The position numbers were made by a program, and so were the translations under genes. Positions 9,559 to 18,416 of a stretch of 64,000 nucleotides of DNA are shown here, in pieces. Source of the stretch: RBG-16-66-20 sp040752005 (GTDB lineage: Bacteria; Pseudomonadota; Gammaproteobacteria; Burkholderiales; SG8-39). Every line of letters starts with the position of its first letter. Within the stretch, counting starts at the first letter, position 1. The stretch lies in assembly GCA_040752005.1 (NCBI GenBank), contig JBFMFX010000002.1:62001-126000 (forward strand), read 5' to 3'. Under the pieces are notes generated by a model. The model saw nothing but the letters and a program-made list of their open reading frames with translations, searched no databases and had not been told where the DNA came from.

Positions 9559-10492
9559 GTCTTGCGAACCACTCCCTTGCTCGTGCGGCGTCCTGCGCGA
9601 TCGCCGCGCGCAGCGCCGCGAGCCCGGCGAACTTCTCCTCGTCGCGCAGCTTGGCGAGGAACGTCACCCGCAGGTGCCGGCCGTAGATCGCCCCGGCGAA
9701 ATCGAACAGGTGCACTTCCAGCAGCGGCGCCGCGTCCGCCTTCACCGTCGGGCGCCGGCCGACGCTCGCCACTCCGCGCAGCACCTGATGTGTCTCTTCC
9801 AGCTCAGCCTCGACCACGTAGATCCCGGCAAGCGGAGGCTTCCTGCGCAGCACGATGTTGGCGGTCGGAAACCCGATCGCCCGGCCGAGCTTCTCGCCGT
9901 GCGCGACGCGCCCGCTCATCGCGTAACGGCGTCCGAGCAGCCGCGCCGCGCGCTCGAGCTCCCCGGCGGCGAGCGCCTCGCGTACCGCGGAACTCGATAC
10001 GCGCGGACTGCCCGGGGCGGCCTCGTCGCACACGTCCGGCATCGCCGCCACCTCGAATCCGAGCCGCGGGGCGAGCGCCTCGAGCTGCGCGAAATCGCCG
10101 GCGCGCTTCGCGCCGTAGCGAAAGTCGCGTCCGACGAGCAGCCAGCGCATGCCCAGGCGCTCGACCAGCAGTTCGTGCACGAAGCGCTCGGGTGCGAGCG
10201 CCGCAAGCCGGGCGTCAAAGCGCAGCACATGCACGCGCTCGATGCCCGTCTCGGCGATCAGCTCCAGCTTCTCGCGCAGGCGCGTCAGCCGCGCCGGCGC
10301 CGACCCGGGCGCGAAGAACTCGCGCGGATGCGGCTCGAAGGTCACCGCGCAGGAGCCCAGCCCCCGCCTGCGCGCCTCGGCGACCACGCGCTCGAGCATC
10401 GCCCGGTGGCCCAGGTGCACGCCGTCGAAATTGCCGACGGTGATCGCCAGGCGCGCGGCGCATCGCGGCGGGGTTCCGTGCGTGACGATCAT
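9551..10492 (-). CDS. ribF: bifunctional riboflavin kinase / FAD synthetase
   Basis: RibF phosphorylates riboflavin to FMN and adenylates FMN to FAD. The N-terminal FAD synthetase motif ITVGNFDGVHLGHRAM and the C-terminal flavokinase elements (GRAIGFPTANI and GIYVVE) are present. The start at 10492 (MIVTHG) fits homologues. It is also supported by a TATAAT box at 10512-10517 on this strand, which would put transcription start about 13 bases upstream; an earlier in-frame ATG at 10531 would lie ahead of that promoter. The 3' end overlaps ileS by 8 bases. Confidence 0.95.
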   Translation of the reverse strand: MIVTHGTPPRCAARLAITVGNFDGVHLGHRAMLERVVAEARRRGLGSCAVTFEPHPREFFAPGSAPARLTRLREKLELIAETGIERVHVLRFDARLAALAPERFVHELLVERLGMRWLLVGRDFRYGAKRAGDFAQLEALAPRLGFEVAAMPDVCDEAAPGSPRVSSSAVREALAAGELERAARLLGRRYAMSGRVAHGEKLGRAIGFPTANIVLRRKPPLAGIYVVEAELEETHQVLRGVASVGRRPTVKADAAPLLEVHLFDFAGAIYGRHLRVTFLAKLRDEEKFAGLAALRAAIAQDAARAREWFARHG

Positions 10493-10511
10493 CTGCGCAC
10501 TAAAATGCTGA

Positions 10512-10517
10512 ATTATA
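10512..10517 (-). promoter_or_regulatory. -10 box for ribF, overlapping a possible divergent -10
   Basis: A perfect TATAAT lies on the minus strand 20 bases before the ribF ATG. On the plus strand the same bases form part of TATAGT (10514-10519), a weaker box facing the DUF962 gene. No good -35 hexamer is visible for either. The positions support the start chosen for ribF. Confidence 0.5.
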
Positions 10518-10541
10518 GTGTGAAAGCGCAAAGGAGCGACC

Positions 10542-11081
10542 GTGAAGACGCTCGAAGAGCAGATGGCGTTCTACGCCGCCTATCACCAGGACCGGCGCAA
10601 CAAGGCGACCCACTTCGTCGGCGTGCCGGTGATCATCGCCTCGCTGATGATTCCTCTCGGCTGGCTGCGCTGGGAGCTGGGCGGTGCGAGCGTCAGCGCC
10701 GCGCTCGCGGTATCGGCGATCCTGCTCGCGTACTACCTCGTCCTGGACGTGCCGCTCGGCCTTGCGATGTGCGCGGCGTTCGCGCTGCTATTGGGGGCGA
10801 CCGAGCCGCTCGCCCAGGCGCCTTACGCGACCGGCGTTGCCTGGTTCCTCGTCCTCTTCGTCGGCGGCTGGATCCTGCAGCTTCTTGGCCACGTCTGGGA
10901 GGGACGCCGCCCGGCGCTGGTGGACAACCTCTTTCAGATCTTCGTCGCGCCGATCTTCCTCATGGCCGAGGTTTTCTTCGCGCTCGGCTACAAACCCGAC
11001 CTTCACCGCGCGGTGCGGGAGCGCGCCCGCGACCTGAAAAGACAGAAATCAGGGTCGGACCCCGGTCTGACCCCGATTTAG
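10542..11081 (+). CDS. DUF962 / Mpo1-like membrane protein
   Basis: The 179-residue protein has the Mpo1/YGL010w family pattern: an N-terminal MAFYAAYHQDRRNKATHFVG block with conserved histidines, several hydrophobic segments, and a later LGHVWEGRRPALVDN block with a conserved His. In yeast Mpo1 is an iron-dependent dioxygenase in alpha-oxidation of 2-hydroxy fatty acids; for bacterial members the function is not settled. The GTG start has a good ribosome site (AGGAG, 5 bases upstream). The last 12 codons (KSGSDPGLTPI and stop) are encoded by a palindromic repeat element, so the natural C-terminus has been overwritten or extended by the repeat. Confidence 0.85.
   Translation: MKTLEEQMAFYAAYHQDRRNKATHFVGVPVIIASLMIPLGWLRWELGGASVSAALAVSAILLAYYLVLDVPLGLAMCAAFALLLGATEPLAQAPYATGVAWFLVLFVGGWILQLLGHVWEGRRPALVDNLFQIFVAPIFLMAEVFFALGYKPDLHRAVRERARDLKRQKSGSDPGLTPI
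11046..11079. repeat. REP-like palindrome, copy 1
   Basis: The element AAATC...GATTT is a near-perfect inverted repeat built on GGGTCNGACC and its complement around a central CCGG. It matches the element at 21864-21898 closely. It supplies the last codons of the plus-strand DUF962 gene, and the stop codons of both flanking convergent genes fall at its right edge (TTAG at 11078-11081). From memory, GGGTCAGACCC-type palindromes are common intergenic repeats in betaproteobacteria and can act as bidirectional terminators. Confidence 0.8.
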
Positions 11082-11929
11082 CTCACGCGCGCGGAGCGGC
11101 GGGCGAGCTCGAGCATGCGCGCGCGGATGTCGTCGGCGTCGGCGGCATCCGGTGCGCGCCTGAGGTACTCCGCGAGATCCTTCAGAGCCGCACCCCAGCA
11201 TTCGAGCTGCTGGTAGACGAGCCCTCGATCGCGCAGCTCGGCGACGGCGTCGGGCGAGACGATCAGCATGCGGTTGAGCACCTCCAGCAGCCGCTCCGGG
11301 CGGCTGCGTTCGAGGTAGATCCCCTTGAGGTTCCTCAGCAACCGGGCGAGGATCTGGCGCTTGCCGGCCGGCTCCAGAAACGGCTCGAGCGGCAGCTCCG
11401 CGGGCGCAAGCCCGCCGGAGGCGCCCGGCGGGATCACGCGCTTCAGGCGTTCGCGCAGGTCATCGGCCGACTGCGGCTCGCCGCCCGAGAAAGGATCGAG
11501 CACGAGCGTGCCGCCGCGCAGCGACATGCGCACCAGGAAATGCCCCGGGAACGACACCCCTTCGAGCGCGAGCCCGACGCGCCGCCCGATCTCCATGTAC
11601 AGCACCGAGAGCGTGATCGGGATTCCGGTACGCCGGTCGAGGACCTCGTTGAGATACGAATTCCTCGGGTCGTAATAGTTCTCGGTGTTGCCGGCAAAGC
11701 CGAGCTCGTCGAACAGGAACTCGTTGAGCGCCACCACGCGCTCCTCCGGCGCAAGGTCCGCTTCCAGCCGCGAGCGCAGCCGGCCCGCCAGGCGCTCGAT
11801 CTCGCCGAGGTAGCCCTCGACGTCGAGCCCCGGATACGCGTCCTCGGCGACGAGCAGGCAGGCGCGCGCGAGGTCAATCGCCGCCTCGTCCTGCGCCAGC
11901 AACCGCTCGAACGCCGCCAGATCGGCCAT
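11078..11929 (-). CDS. SirB1-family protein (transglutaminase-like plus TPR)
   Basis: The 283-residue protein matches the SirB1 family: an N-terminal transglutaminase-like region with RNSYLNEVLDRRTGIPI and SVLYMEIGRRVGL, a FPGHFLVRM block, and a C-terminal tetratricopeptide-like region (LIVSPDAVAELRDRGLVYQQLECW). The biochemical role of the family is not known to me; members lie near peptidoglycan or regulatory genes in many proteobacteria. It lies 9 bases after murJ on the same strand. Its stop TAA overlaps the stop of the convergent DUF962 gene by three bases inside the repeat element. Confidence 0.85.
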   Translation of the reverse strand: MADLAAFERLLAQDEAAIDLARACLLVAEDAYPGLDVEGYLGEIERLAGRLRSRLEADLAPEERVVALNEFLFDELGFAGNTENYYDPRNSYLNEVLDRRTGIPITLSVLYMEIGRRVGLALEGVSFPGHFLVRMSLRGGTLVLDPFSGGEPQSADDLRERLKRVIPPGASGGLAPAELPLEPFLEPAGKRQILARLLRNLKGIYLERSRPERLLEVLNRMLIVSPDAVAELRDRGLVYQQLECWGAALKDLAEYLRRAPDAADADDIRARMLELARRSARVS

Positions 11930-11938
11930 GGCGCGAGC

Positions 11939-13477
11939 TTACTCCGCGGCGCGGCGCGAGAAGTCGCGCAACCGAAACCCGAACGCGGCCAGGCAGGCGC
12001 CATAGACCCCGACGCCGAGGGCGACCAGCCCGGCCAGGCGCGCCACCCGCGCCTGCGCCGACGCGCCGAGCCACCATGCGCCCTCGCCCGCCCCGAGCCA
12101 GAGCGCCGCCGACATCGCCCCGGCGGCGAGCGCCGTCTTGAGCGTGAACGGCCCCCAGCCCGGCTGCGGCGCGTACACCCCGGCGCGGCGCAGGCCGCGA
12201 AAAAGCAGCGCCGCGTTCAGGCAGGCCCCGAGCCCGATGGCGAGCGCAAGCCCGGCGTGCCTGAGCGGGACGATGAAGGCGGCATTCATCGCCTGCGTCG
12301 CCGCGAGCGTCACCAGGCCGATTCGCACCGGCGTCGCCACGTTCTGGCGCGCGTAGAAGCCGGGGGCGAGGATCTTGACGAGGATCATGCCGACGAGCCC
12401 CACGCTGTAGGCGATCACCGCCTCGCGCGTCGCCCAGGCGTCGGCCTCCGAGAAGCGCCCGTAGTGGAACAGCGTCGCGACCAGCGGCAGCGCCAGCACC
12501 GCGAGCGCCGCCGCCGCCGGCAGCGCGAGCAGCAGCGCCAGCCGCAACCCCCAGTCGAGCAGCCGGCTGTATTCGGCGTGCGCGGCGCCGGCGTGGTAGC
12601 GCGCGAGGCTCGGCAGCAGGATGGTGCCGAGCGCGACCCCGAGCAGCGCCGCCGGGAACTCCATCAGCCGGTCGGCGTAGTACAGCCACGACACGCTCCC
12701 GGTGACGAGGAACGAGGCAAAGATTGTATTGATGAGCAGCGACACCTGGCTCACCGACACGCCGAACACCGCCGGTGCCATCAGCGCGAGCACGCGGCGC
12801 ATCCCGGCGTGGGCGAGGTCCAGCCGCCAGCGCGGCAGCATCCGGATGCGCGCGAGCGCCGGTATCTGTGCCGCGAGCTGCAGCACGCCACCGGCGAACA
12901 CCGCCCAGGCGAGCGCGAGCACCGGCGGATCGAACCGCTCGGCGAAGACGAGCGCGCCGACGATGAACGAGACGTTGAGCAGCGCCGGGGTCACCGCCGG
13001 CACCGCGAAGCGGCTCCAGGTATTCAGGATGCCGGCGGCGAGCGCGACCAGCGAGATGAACACCACATACGGAAAGGTGATGCGCAGCATCGTCACCGTG
13101 AGGGCGAACTTCTCCGGCTCGGCGGCAAACCCCGGCGCCGAGATCCAGACGATCGCCGGGGCGGCGGCGACCCCGAGCGCCGCGGTCGCCACGAGCGCAA
13201 CAAGCAGCACCGTCGCCACGCACTCGACGAGCGCGCGCACCTCCTCGTCCGATTGCCTGGCGCGCGCCTCGGCGAGCACCGGCACGAACGCCTGCGAGAA
13301 CGCGCCCTCGCCGAATAGGCGCCGCAGCAGGTTCGGGATGCGGAACGCGACGAAGAAGGCGTCGGTCGCCAGCCCCGCGCCGAACACGCGCGCAATGCAG
13401 AAGTCGCGCACGTAGCCGAGCACCCGCGAGACGAGCGTCAGGCTCGAAACCGCGGCGAGCGAACGCAGCAGGTTCAG
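11939..13477 (-). CDS. murJ: lipid II flippase MurJ, probable CTG start
   Basis: MurJ (MviN) flips lipid II across the inner membrane for peptidoglycan synthesis. The family block GYVRDFCIARVFGAG is followed by ATDAFFVAFRIPNLLRRLFGEGAFSQAFVPV and a series of about 14 hydrophobic segments. The first ATG/GTG/TTG in frame is the GTG at 13423, which would remove most of the first membrane helix. Translation from the CTG at 13477 gives MNLLRSLAAVSSLTLVSRVL, which aligns with the normal MurJ N-terminus, and a strong ribosome site (GGGAGGGG) lies just upstream. An in-frame TAA precedes it with no other start codon between. Length is 512 residues. Family certain; the CTG start is inferred. Confidence 0.94.
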   Translation of the reverse strand: MNLLRSLAAVSSLTLVSRVLGYVRDFCIARVFGAGLATDAFFVAFRIPNLLRRLFGEGAFSQAFVPVLAEARARQSDEEVRALVECVATVLLVALVATAALGVAAAPAIVWISAPGFAAEPEKFALTVTMLRITFPYVVFISLVALAAGILNTWSRFAVPAVTPALLNVSFIVGALVFAERFDPPVLALAWAVFAGGVLQLAAQIPALARIRMLPRWRLDLAHAGMRRVLALMAPAVFGVSVSQVSLLINTIFASFLVTGSVSWLYYADRLMEFPAALLGVALGTILLPSLARYHAGAAHAEYSRLLDWGLRLALLLALPAAAALAVLALPLVATLFHYGRFSEADAWATREAVIAYSVGLVGMILVKILAPGFYARQNVATPVRIGLVTLAATQAMNAAFIVPLRHAGLALAIGLGACLNAALLFRGLRRAGVYAPQPGWGPFTLKTALAAGAMSAALWLGAGEGAWWLGASAQARVARLAGLVALGVGVYGACLAAFGFRLRDFSRRAAE

Positions 13478-13502
13478 CGCCCCCCTCCCGACGCCCGGTG
13501 CG

Positions 13503-13511
13503 TGTTAAAAT
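13503..13511 (+). promoter_or_regulatory. extended -10 promoter of rpsT
   Basis: TGT followed by TAAAAT forms an extended -10 element 30 bases before the rpsT ATG. The following bases CCGCCCCCTTTTTC resemble those after the -10 boxes of hppA (46772-46780) and the Rieske gene (26601-26606). No TTGACA-like box is present upstream. Confidence 0.55.
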
Positions 13512-13540
13512 CCGCCCCCTTTTTCGGGACCGGGTTCAGC

Positions 13541-13804
13541 ATGGCCAACATCAAGTCCGCGCAGAAGCGCGCGCGCCAGTCCGTCGAGCGGCGCCGCCGC
13601 AACATGAGCCTGCGCACGGCGGTGCGCACCGCCATCAAGCGGGTGAAGAAGGCGATTGCGGCGGGCGACAAGGCGGCGGCGCTCGCCGCGCTGCAAGCGT
13701 CGCAGGCAGTCATTGACCGCGTCGCCGCCAAGGGCGTCCTGCACCGCAACGCCGCCGCGCGCCACAAGAGCCGCCTCGCGCACGCGATCAAGGCGCTTGC
13801 CTAG
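13541..13804 (+). CDS. rpsT: 30S ribosomal protein S20
   Basis: S20 is a primary 16S rRNA-binding protein of the small subunit. The 87-residue, strongly basic sequence starts MANIKSAQKRARQSVERRRR and contains the family blocks LRTAVRTAIKRVKKAI and GVLHRNAAARHKSRLAHAIKAL. An in-frame start 13 codons upstream would lie before the likely transcription start and is rejected. It is divergent from murJ, a neighbourhood conserved in beta- and gammaproteobacteria. Its TAG stop shares the CTAG at 13801-13804 with the stop of the convergent DUF3579 gene. Confidence 0.98.
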   Translation: MANIKSAQKRARQSVERRRRNMSLRTAVRTAIKRVKKAIAAGDKAAALAALQASQAVIDRVAAKGVLHRNAAARHKSRLAHAIKALA

Positions 13805-14142
13805 CCCGTATCGCCGGCTCGCTGCAGCTTCGCGAGCTCGGTACGCTCCGCGACGCGGCCCTCGCGCGTCTGCAGTTCGTTGTCTCTTGCGAAATTGAGC
13901 AGAAACCGGAACGCCATCGGCTCGATCTCCCTGAGCCGCACGTCCACGACCACGCAGCGCACTCCGGCCGAGGTCACCGGGTGCACGTAGGGCGAGTACT
14001 GCATGCGATGGTCGCCGCCGAAGGCGGCCATCACGCCGCACAGGCGCTCGGCCCAGTCGCTGGGACGGAACGGCCTGCCGTCCAGGGTCATGCCCCGGAT
14101 CACGAACTCGACCGGGCCGCCGTCCGCGAGCTTCGCAAGCAT
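13801..14142 (-). CDS. DUF3579 domain protein
   Basis: The 113-residue protein matches DUF3579, a small family that I know mainly from betaproteobacteria: FVIRGMTLDGRPFRPSDWAE, RMQYSPYVHPV, and PMAFRFLLNFARDNELQ. No catalytic motif or membrane segment is visible, and the function is unknown. It lies between rpsT (convergent, stops overlapping in CTAG) and the divergent decarboxylase gene, whose start is only 15 bases from its own. Confidence 0.88.
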   Translation of the reverse strand: MLAKLADGGPVEFVIRGMTLDGRPFRPSDWAERLCGVMAAFGGDHRMQYSPYVHPVTSAGVRCVVVDVRLREIEPMAFRFLLNFARDNELQTREGRVAERTELAKLQRAGDTG

Positions 14143-14157
14143 GCGAAATCATAGCCG

Positions 14158-16155
14158 ATGCCGAAACCGGTAAGCCGCGTGCTGGTGGTGGACGACGAGC
14201 CGCTGGTGCTGCGCGAGTTCGTCAAGGGCCTGAACGCAGCGGCGCGCACGCTCGACAATCCGCTCGGCCTCACCTTCGCCGGCGTCGCCACCGCGCGCGA
14301 GGCGCTCGCCGCGATCGAGGCCGACGGCGACCTGCAGGCGGTCGTGGTGGACGACAAGCTCTATACGCTGCAGGCGGGCGCCGCCCGGCGCGCGAACGGC
14401 CCCGGCCGGGGAAAGAAGCTGCAGATGTCGGCGCTGGAGCTGGTGCAGCGGATCGCGCGCCTGCGCCCGGAACTGGACGTCTACATCCTGATCGCCAAGG
14501 AGTCCGAGGACGAGGTCGTGGACGCGCTCTTTACCGAGGCGGTGGACGGCTATTTTTACCGCGAGGAGCGCGACTACCGCGGCATCTACCGCATCCTCAA
14601 CGCGCAGATCCAGGAAAAGGCGCGCACGCCCTTCTACGACCAGCTGAAAAGCTACGTCTGGATGGCAAAGGACCAGTGGCACACGCCGGGCCACTCCTCC
14701 GGCGAGTCGCTGCGCGGCAGCCCGTGGGTGAACGACTTCTACGAGTTCATGGGCGAGCACGTGTTCGACGCCGACCTCTCGGTGTCGGTGCCGATGCTCG
14801 ATTCGCTCATGAACCCGACCGGCGTCATCGCCGAGGCGCAGAACATGGCGGCGAAGGCGTTCGGCGCGCGGCGCACGTTCTTCGCCACCAACGGCACCTC
14901 GACCGCGAACAAGGTGATCTTCCAGACGCTGATCGCCCCGGGCGAGAAGCTGCTGCTCGATCGCAACTGCCACAAGAGCGTGCACCACGGCGTGGTGCTC
15001 TCGGGCGCGCACCCGGTGTACCTGGACGCCTCGCTCAACCACCGCTACGGTCTGTACGGCCCGGTGCCGAAGAAGACGATCCTCCAGGCGATCCGGCGCC
15101 ACCCGGACGCGCAGGCGCTGGTGCTCACCTCGTGCACTTACGACGGCCTGCGCTACGACCTCGCGCCGATCGTCGAGGCCGCGCACGCCACCGGCATCAA
15201 GGTGATCGTGGACGAGGCCTGGTACGGCTTTGCGCGCTTTCACCCCGAGTTCCGCCCGACGGCGCTGGAAGCCGGCGCCGACTACGTCACGCAGTCCACG
15301 CACAAGGTGCTCTCGGCCTTCTCGCAGGCCTCGATGATCCACGTCAACGACCCCACGTTCAACGCGCACCTGTTCCGCGAGAACTTCAACATGCACACTT
15401 CGACCAGCCCGCAGTACGGGCTGATCGCGAGCCTGGACGTCGCGCGCAAGCAGGCGGTGATGGAGGGCTACAAGCTCCTTGCGCGCACGCTCGCCTTGGC
15501 GCGCGAGCTGCGCGCGCAGATCAACTCCACCGGCGCGTTCCGCTGCCTGGAGCTGGCCGATCTGCTGCCCGAGGAAGTGCGCGGCGACGGCATCCGGCTC
15601 GACCCGACCAAGGTCACGGTGGACATCTCCGGCTGCGGCTACACCGTGGACGAGCTGCAGGCCGAGCTTTTTCGCCGCTACAACATCCAGATCGAGAAGA
15701 GCACTTTCAACACCCTCACCCTGCTGCTCACCATCGGCACCACGCGCTCGAAGGTCTCGCGCCTGTACGACGCGCTCATGCGCATCGCGCGCGAGCGGCG
15801 CGCGCCGCGGCGACTGGTGCGCACGCCGGAGATCCCGGCGTTCACGCGGCTGCGCCATCTGCCGCGCGACGCCTACTACTGCGGCGGGGAGCTCGTGCCG
15901 GTGTTCGACGAGCGCGAGCGCGTCAACCGCGCCCTCGCCGGGCGCGTGTGTGCCGACGGCATCGTGCCGTATCCGCCCGGCATCCCGGTGCTCGTGCCCG
16001 GACAGGTGATCACGCACGAGATCGCCGAATACCTGGGCGGCGTGCTGCGCTCGCAAAAGAGGATCGAGGTGCACGGCATCGCCTACGAGGGCTATGCCGC
16101 GTGCGTGCGGGTGCTGCGGCCCGCCGAGGAAAGAGGCCTGCGGCGGATCCGCTAG
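14158..16155 (+). CDS. receiver-domain / PLP-dependent Orn/Lys/Arg decarboxylase fusion
   Basis: Residues 1-130 or so look like a response-regulator receiver: VLVVDDEP with acidic D12/D13, and a beta-3 strand ending VVVDD (D65 or D66 as possible phosphoacceptor). At the place where receivers carry a conserved lysine (near GYFYREERD) none is obvious, so phosphorylation may be lost. The rest (about 150-665) is a fold-type I PLP decarboxylase of the Orn/Lys/Arg group: WHTPGHSSGES, FFATNGTSTANKV, DEAWYGFARFHPEF and the PLP lysine K383 in QSTHKVLSAF. The N-terminal wing domains of inducible decarboxylases are also flavodoxin-like, but here the receiver signature is better kept. Substrate is unproven; the argD-argF neighbours point to ornithine or arginine. 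A terminator-like hairpin follows. Confidence 0.85.
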   Translation: MPKPVSRVLVVDDEPLVLREFVKGLNAAARTLDNPLGLTFAGVATAREALAAIEADGDLQAVVVDDKLYTLQAGAARRANGPGRGKKLQMSALELVQRIARLRPELDVYILIAKESEDEVVDALFTEAVDGYFYREERDYRGIYRILNAQIQEKARTPFYDQLKSYVWMAKDQWHTPGHSSGESLRGSPWVNDFYEFMGEHVFDADLSVSVPMLDSLMNPTGVIAEAQNMAAKAFGARRTFFATNGTSTANKVIFQTLIAPGEKLLLDRNCHKSVHHGVVLSGAHPVYLDASLNHRYGLYGPVPKKTILQAIRRHPDAQALVLTSCTYDGLRYDLAPIVEAAHATGIKVIVDEAWYGFARFHPEFRPTALEAGADYVTQSTHKVLSAFSQASMIHVNDPTFNAHLFRENFNMHTSTSPQYGLIASLDVARKQAVMEGYKLLARTLALARELRAQINSTGAFRCLELADLLPEEVRGDGIRLDPTKVTVDISGCGYTVDELQAELFRRYNIQIEKSTFNTLTLLLTIGTTRSKVSRLYDALMRIARERRAPRRLVRTPEIPAFTRLRHLPRDAYYCGGELVPVFDERERVNRALAGRVCADGIVPYPPGIPVLVPGQVITHEIAEYLGGVLRSQKRIEVHGIAYEGYAACVRVLRPAEERGLRRIR

Positions 16156-16210
16156 CCGATTTCGGGCGCCGGCCGGGCCCTACACAAGCAGGCGAAGGCC
16201 TGATAGCATT

Positions 16211-16245
16211 ATGCAAACGGCGGTTCTGCGACCGCCGTTTTGCAT
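16211..16245 (+). terminator. hairpin with T-rich tail between the decarboxylase gene and argD
   Basis: Inverted arms ATGCAAACGGCGGT (16211-16224) and ACCGCCGTTTTGCAT (16231-16245) pair over 14 bases with one bulged base around a 6-base loop. The G+C-rich inner stem ACGGCGGT/ACCGCCGT is followed directly by TTTTGCATTT, as in an intrinsic terminator. It lies 55 bases after the decarboxylase stop and 13 bases before the argD ATG, so it could also act as an operator or leader hairpin for argD. Confidence 0.65.
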
Positions 16246-16258
16246 TTGAGAGCGACTC

Positions 16259-17458
<1,200 letters not shown>

Positions 17459-17465
17459 TCCCGCG

Positions 17466-18410
17466 ATGGCCGCGCCCCGGGTCAAGCTCCGGCATTACCT
17501 GCAGTTCAAGGATTTCTCGCGCGCCGAGTACGAGTACCTGTTCGCGCGCACGCGCTGGATCAAGGCGCGCTTCAAGAGCTACAAACGCTACTGGCCGCTC
17601 CAGGACCGGACGCTGGCGATGATCTTCGAGAAGCCCTCCACGCGCACACGCCTGTCGTTCGAGGCCGGCATGCACCAGCTCGGCGGCGCCGCGATCTACC
17701 TCTACACGCGCGACTCGCAGCTCGGCCGCGGCGAGCCGGTGGAGGACGCCGCGCAGGTGATCTCGCGCATGTGCGACCTCGTCATGATCCGCACCTTCGA
17801 GCAGGAGATCGTCGAGCGCTTCGCCGCGCGCTCGCGCGTGCCGGTGATCAACGGCCTCACCAACGAGTATCACCCCTGCCAGATCCTCGCCGACATCTAC
17901 ACCTTCCTCGAGCACCGCGGCCCGATCCGCGGCAAGACCGTGGCCTGGATCGGCGACTCGAACAACGTGTGCAACACCTGGCTGCAGGCCGCCGAGGTGC
18001 TCGACTTCAAGGTGCACGTCTCGACGCCGCCGGGCTACGAGGTCGAGCCCGAGCGCGCCGGGGTGGCCGGTACCCACTTCGAGCAGTTCGCCGATCCGCT
18101 CGCGGCGGCGAAGGGCGCGCATCTGGTCACCACCGACGTCTGGACCTCGATGGGGTTCGAAGCGGAGAACGAGGCGCGCCGCAAGGCGTTCGAGGACTGG
18201 CAGGTGGACGCGGAGCTCATGCGCGCGGCGCGCAAGGACGCGCTGTTCATGCACTGCCTGCCGGCGCACCGCGGCGAGGAGGTTGCCGCCGAGGTGATTG
18301 ACGGGCCGCAGAGCGTGGTGTGGGACGAGGCCGAGAACCGCTTGCACACCCAGAAGGCGCTGATGGAGTTCCTGCTCCTGGGCAGGATCCGCAGGCCGGG
18401 GAAGCGTTAG
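17466..18410 (+). CDS. argF: ornithine carbamoyltransferase
   Basis: ArgF joins ornithine and carbamoyl phosphate to give citrulline. All signature sites are present in the 314-residue protein: the carbamoyl-phosphate loop STRTR (residues 58-62), HPCQ (136-139), the ornithine loop DVWTSMG (224-230) and HCLP (263-266). It sits 7 bases after argD and is convergent with argG, whose stop is 6 bases from its own, so the genes for three steps of arginine synthesis are adjacent. Confidence 0.97.
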   Translation: MAAPRVKLRHYLQFKDFSRAEYEYLFARTRWIKARFKSYKRYWPLQDRTLAMIFEKPSTRTRLSFEAGMHQLGGAAIYLYTRDSQLGRGEPVEDAAQVISRMCDLVMIRTFEQEIVERFAARSRVPVINGLTNEYHPCQILADIYTFLEHRGPIRGKTVAWIGDSNNVCNTWLQAAEVLDFKVHVSTPPGYEVEPERAGVAGTHFEQFADPLAAAKGAHLVTTDVWTSMGFEAENEARRKAFEDWQVDAELMRAARKDALFMHCLPAHRGEEVAAEVIDGPQSVVWDEAENRLHTQKALMEFLLLGRIRRPGKR

Positions 18411-18416
18411 CCGGCC

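Noticed and set aside
6424..10443. 1,339-codon plus-strand reading frame across ileS and ribF
   Set aside because: Antisense to well-identified genes; composition is Arg/Ala/His-rich as expected for the shadow of high-G+C coding DNA.
9557..13318. 1,253-codon plus-strand reading frame across ribF to murJ
   Set aside because: Covers several real genes on both strands and has no recognisable domain.
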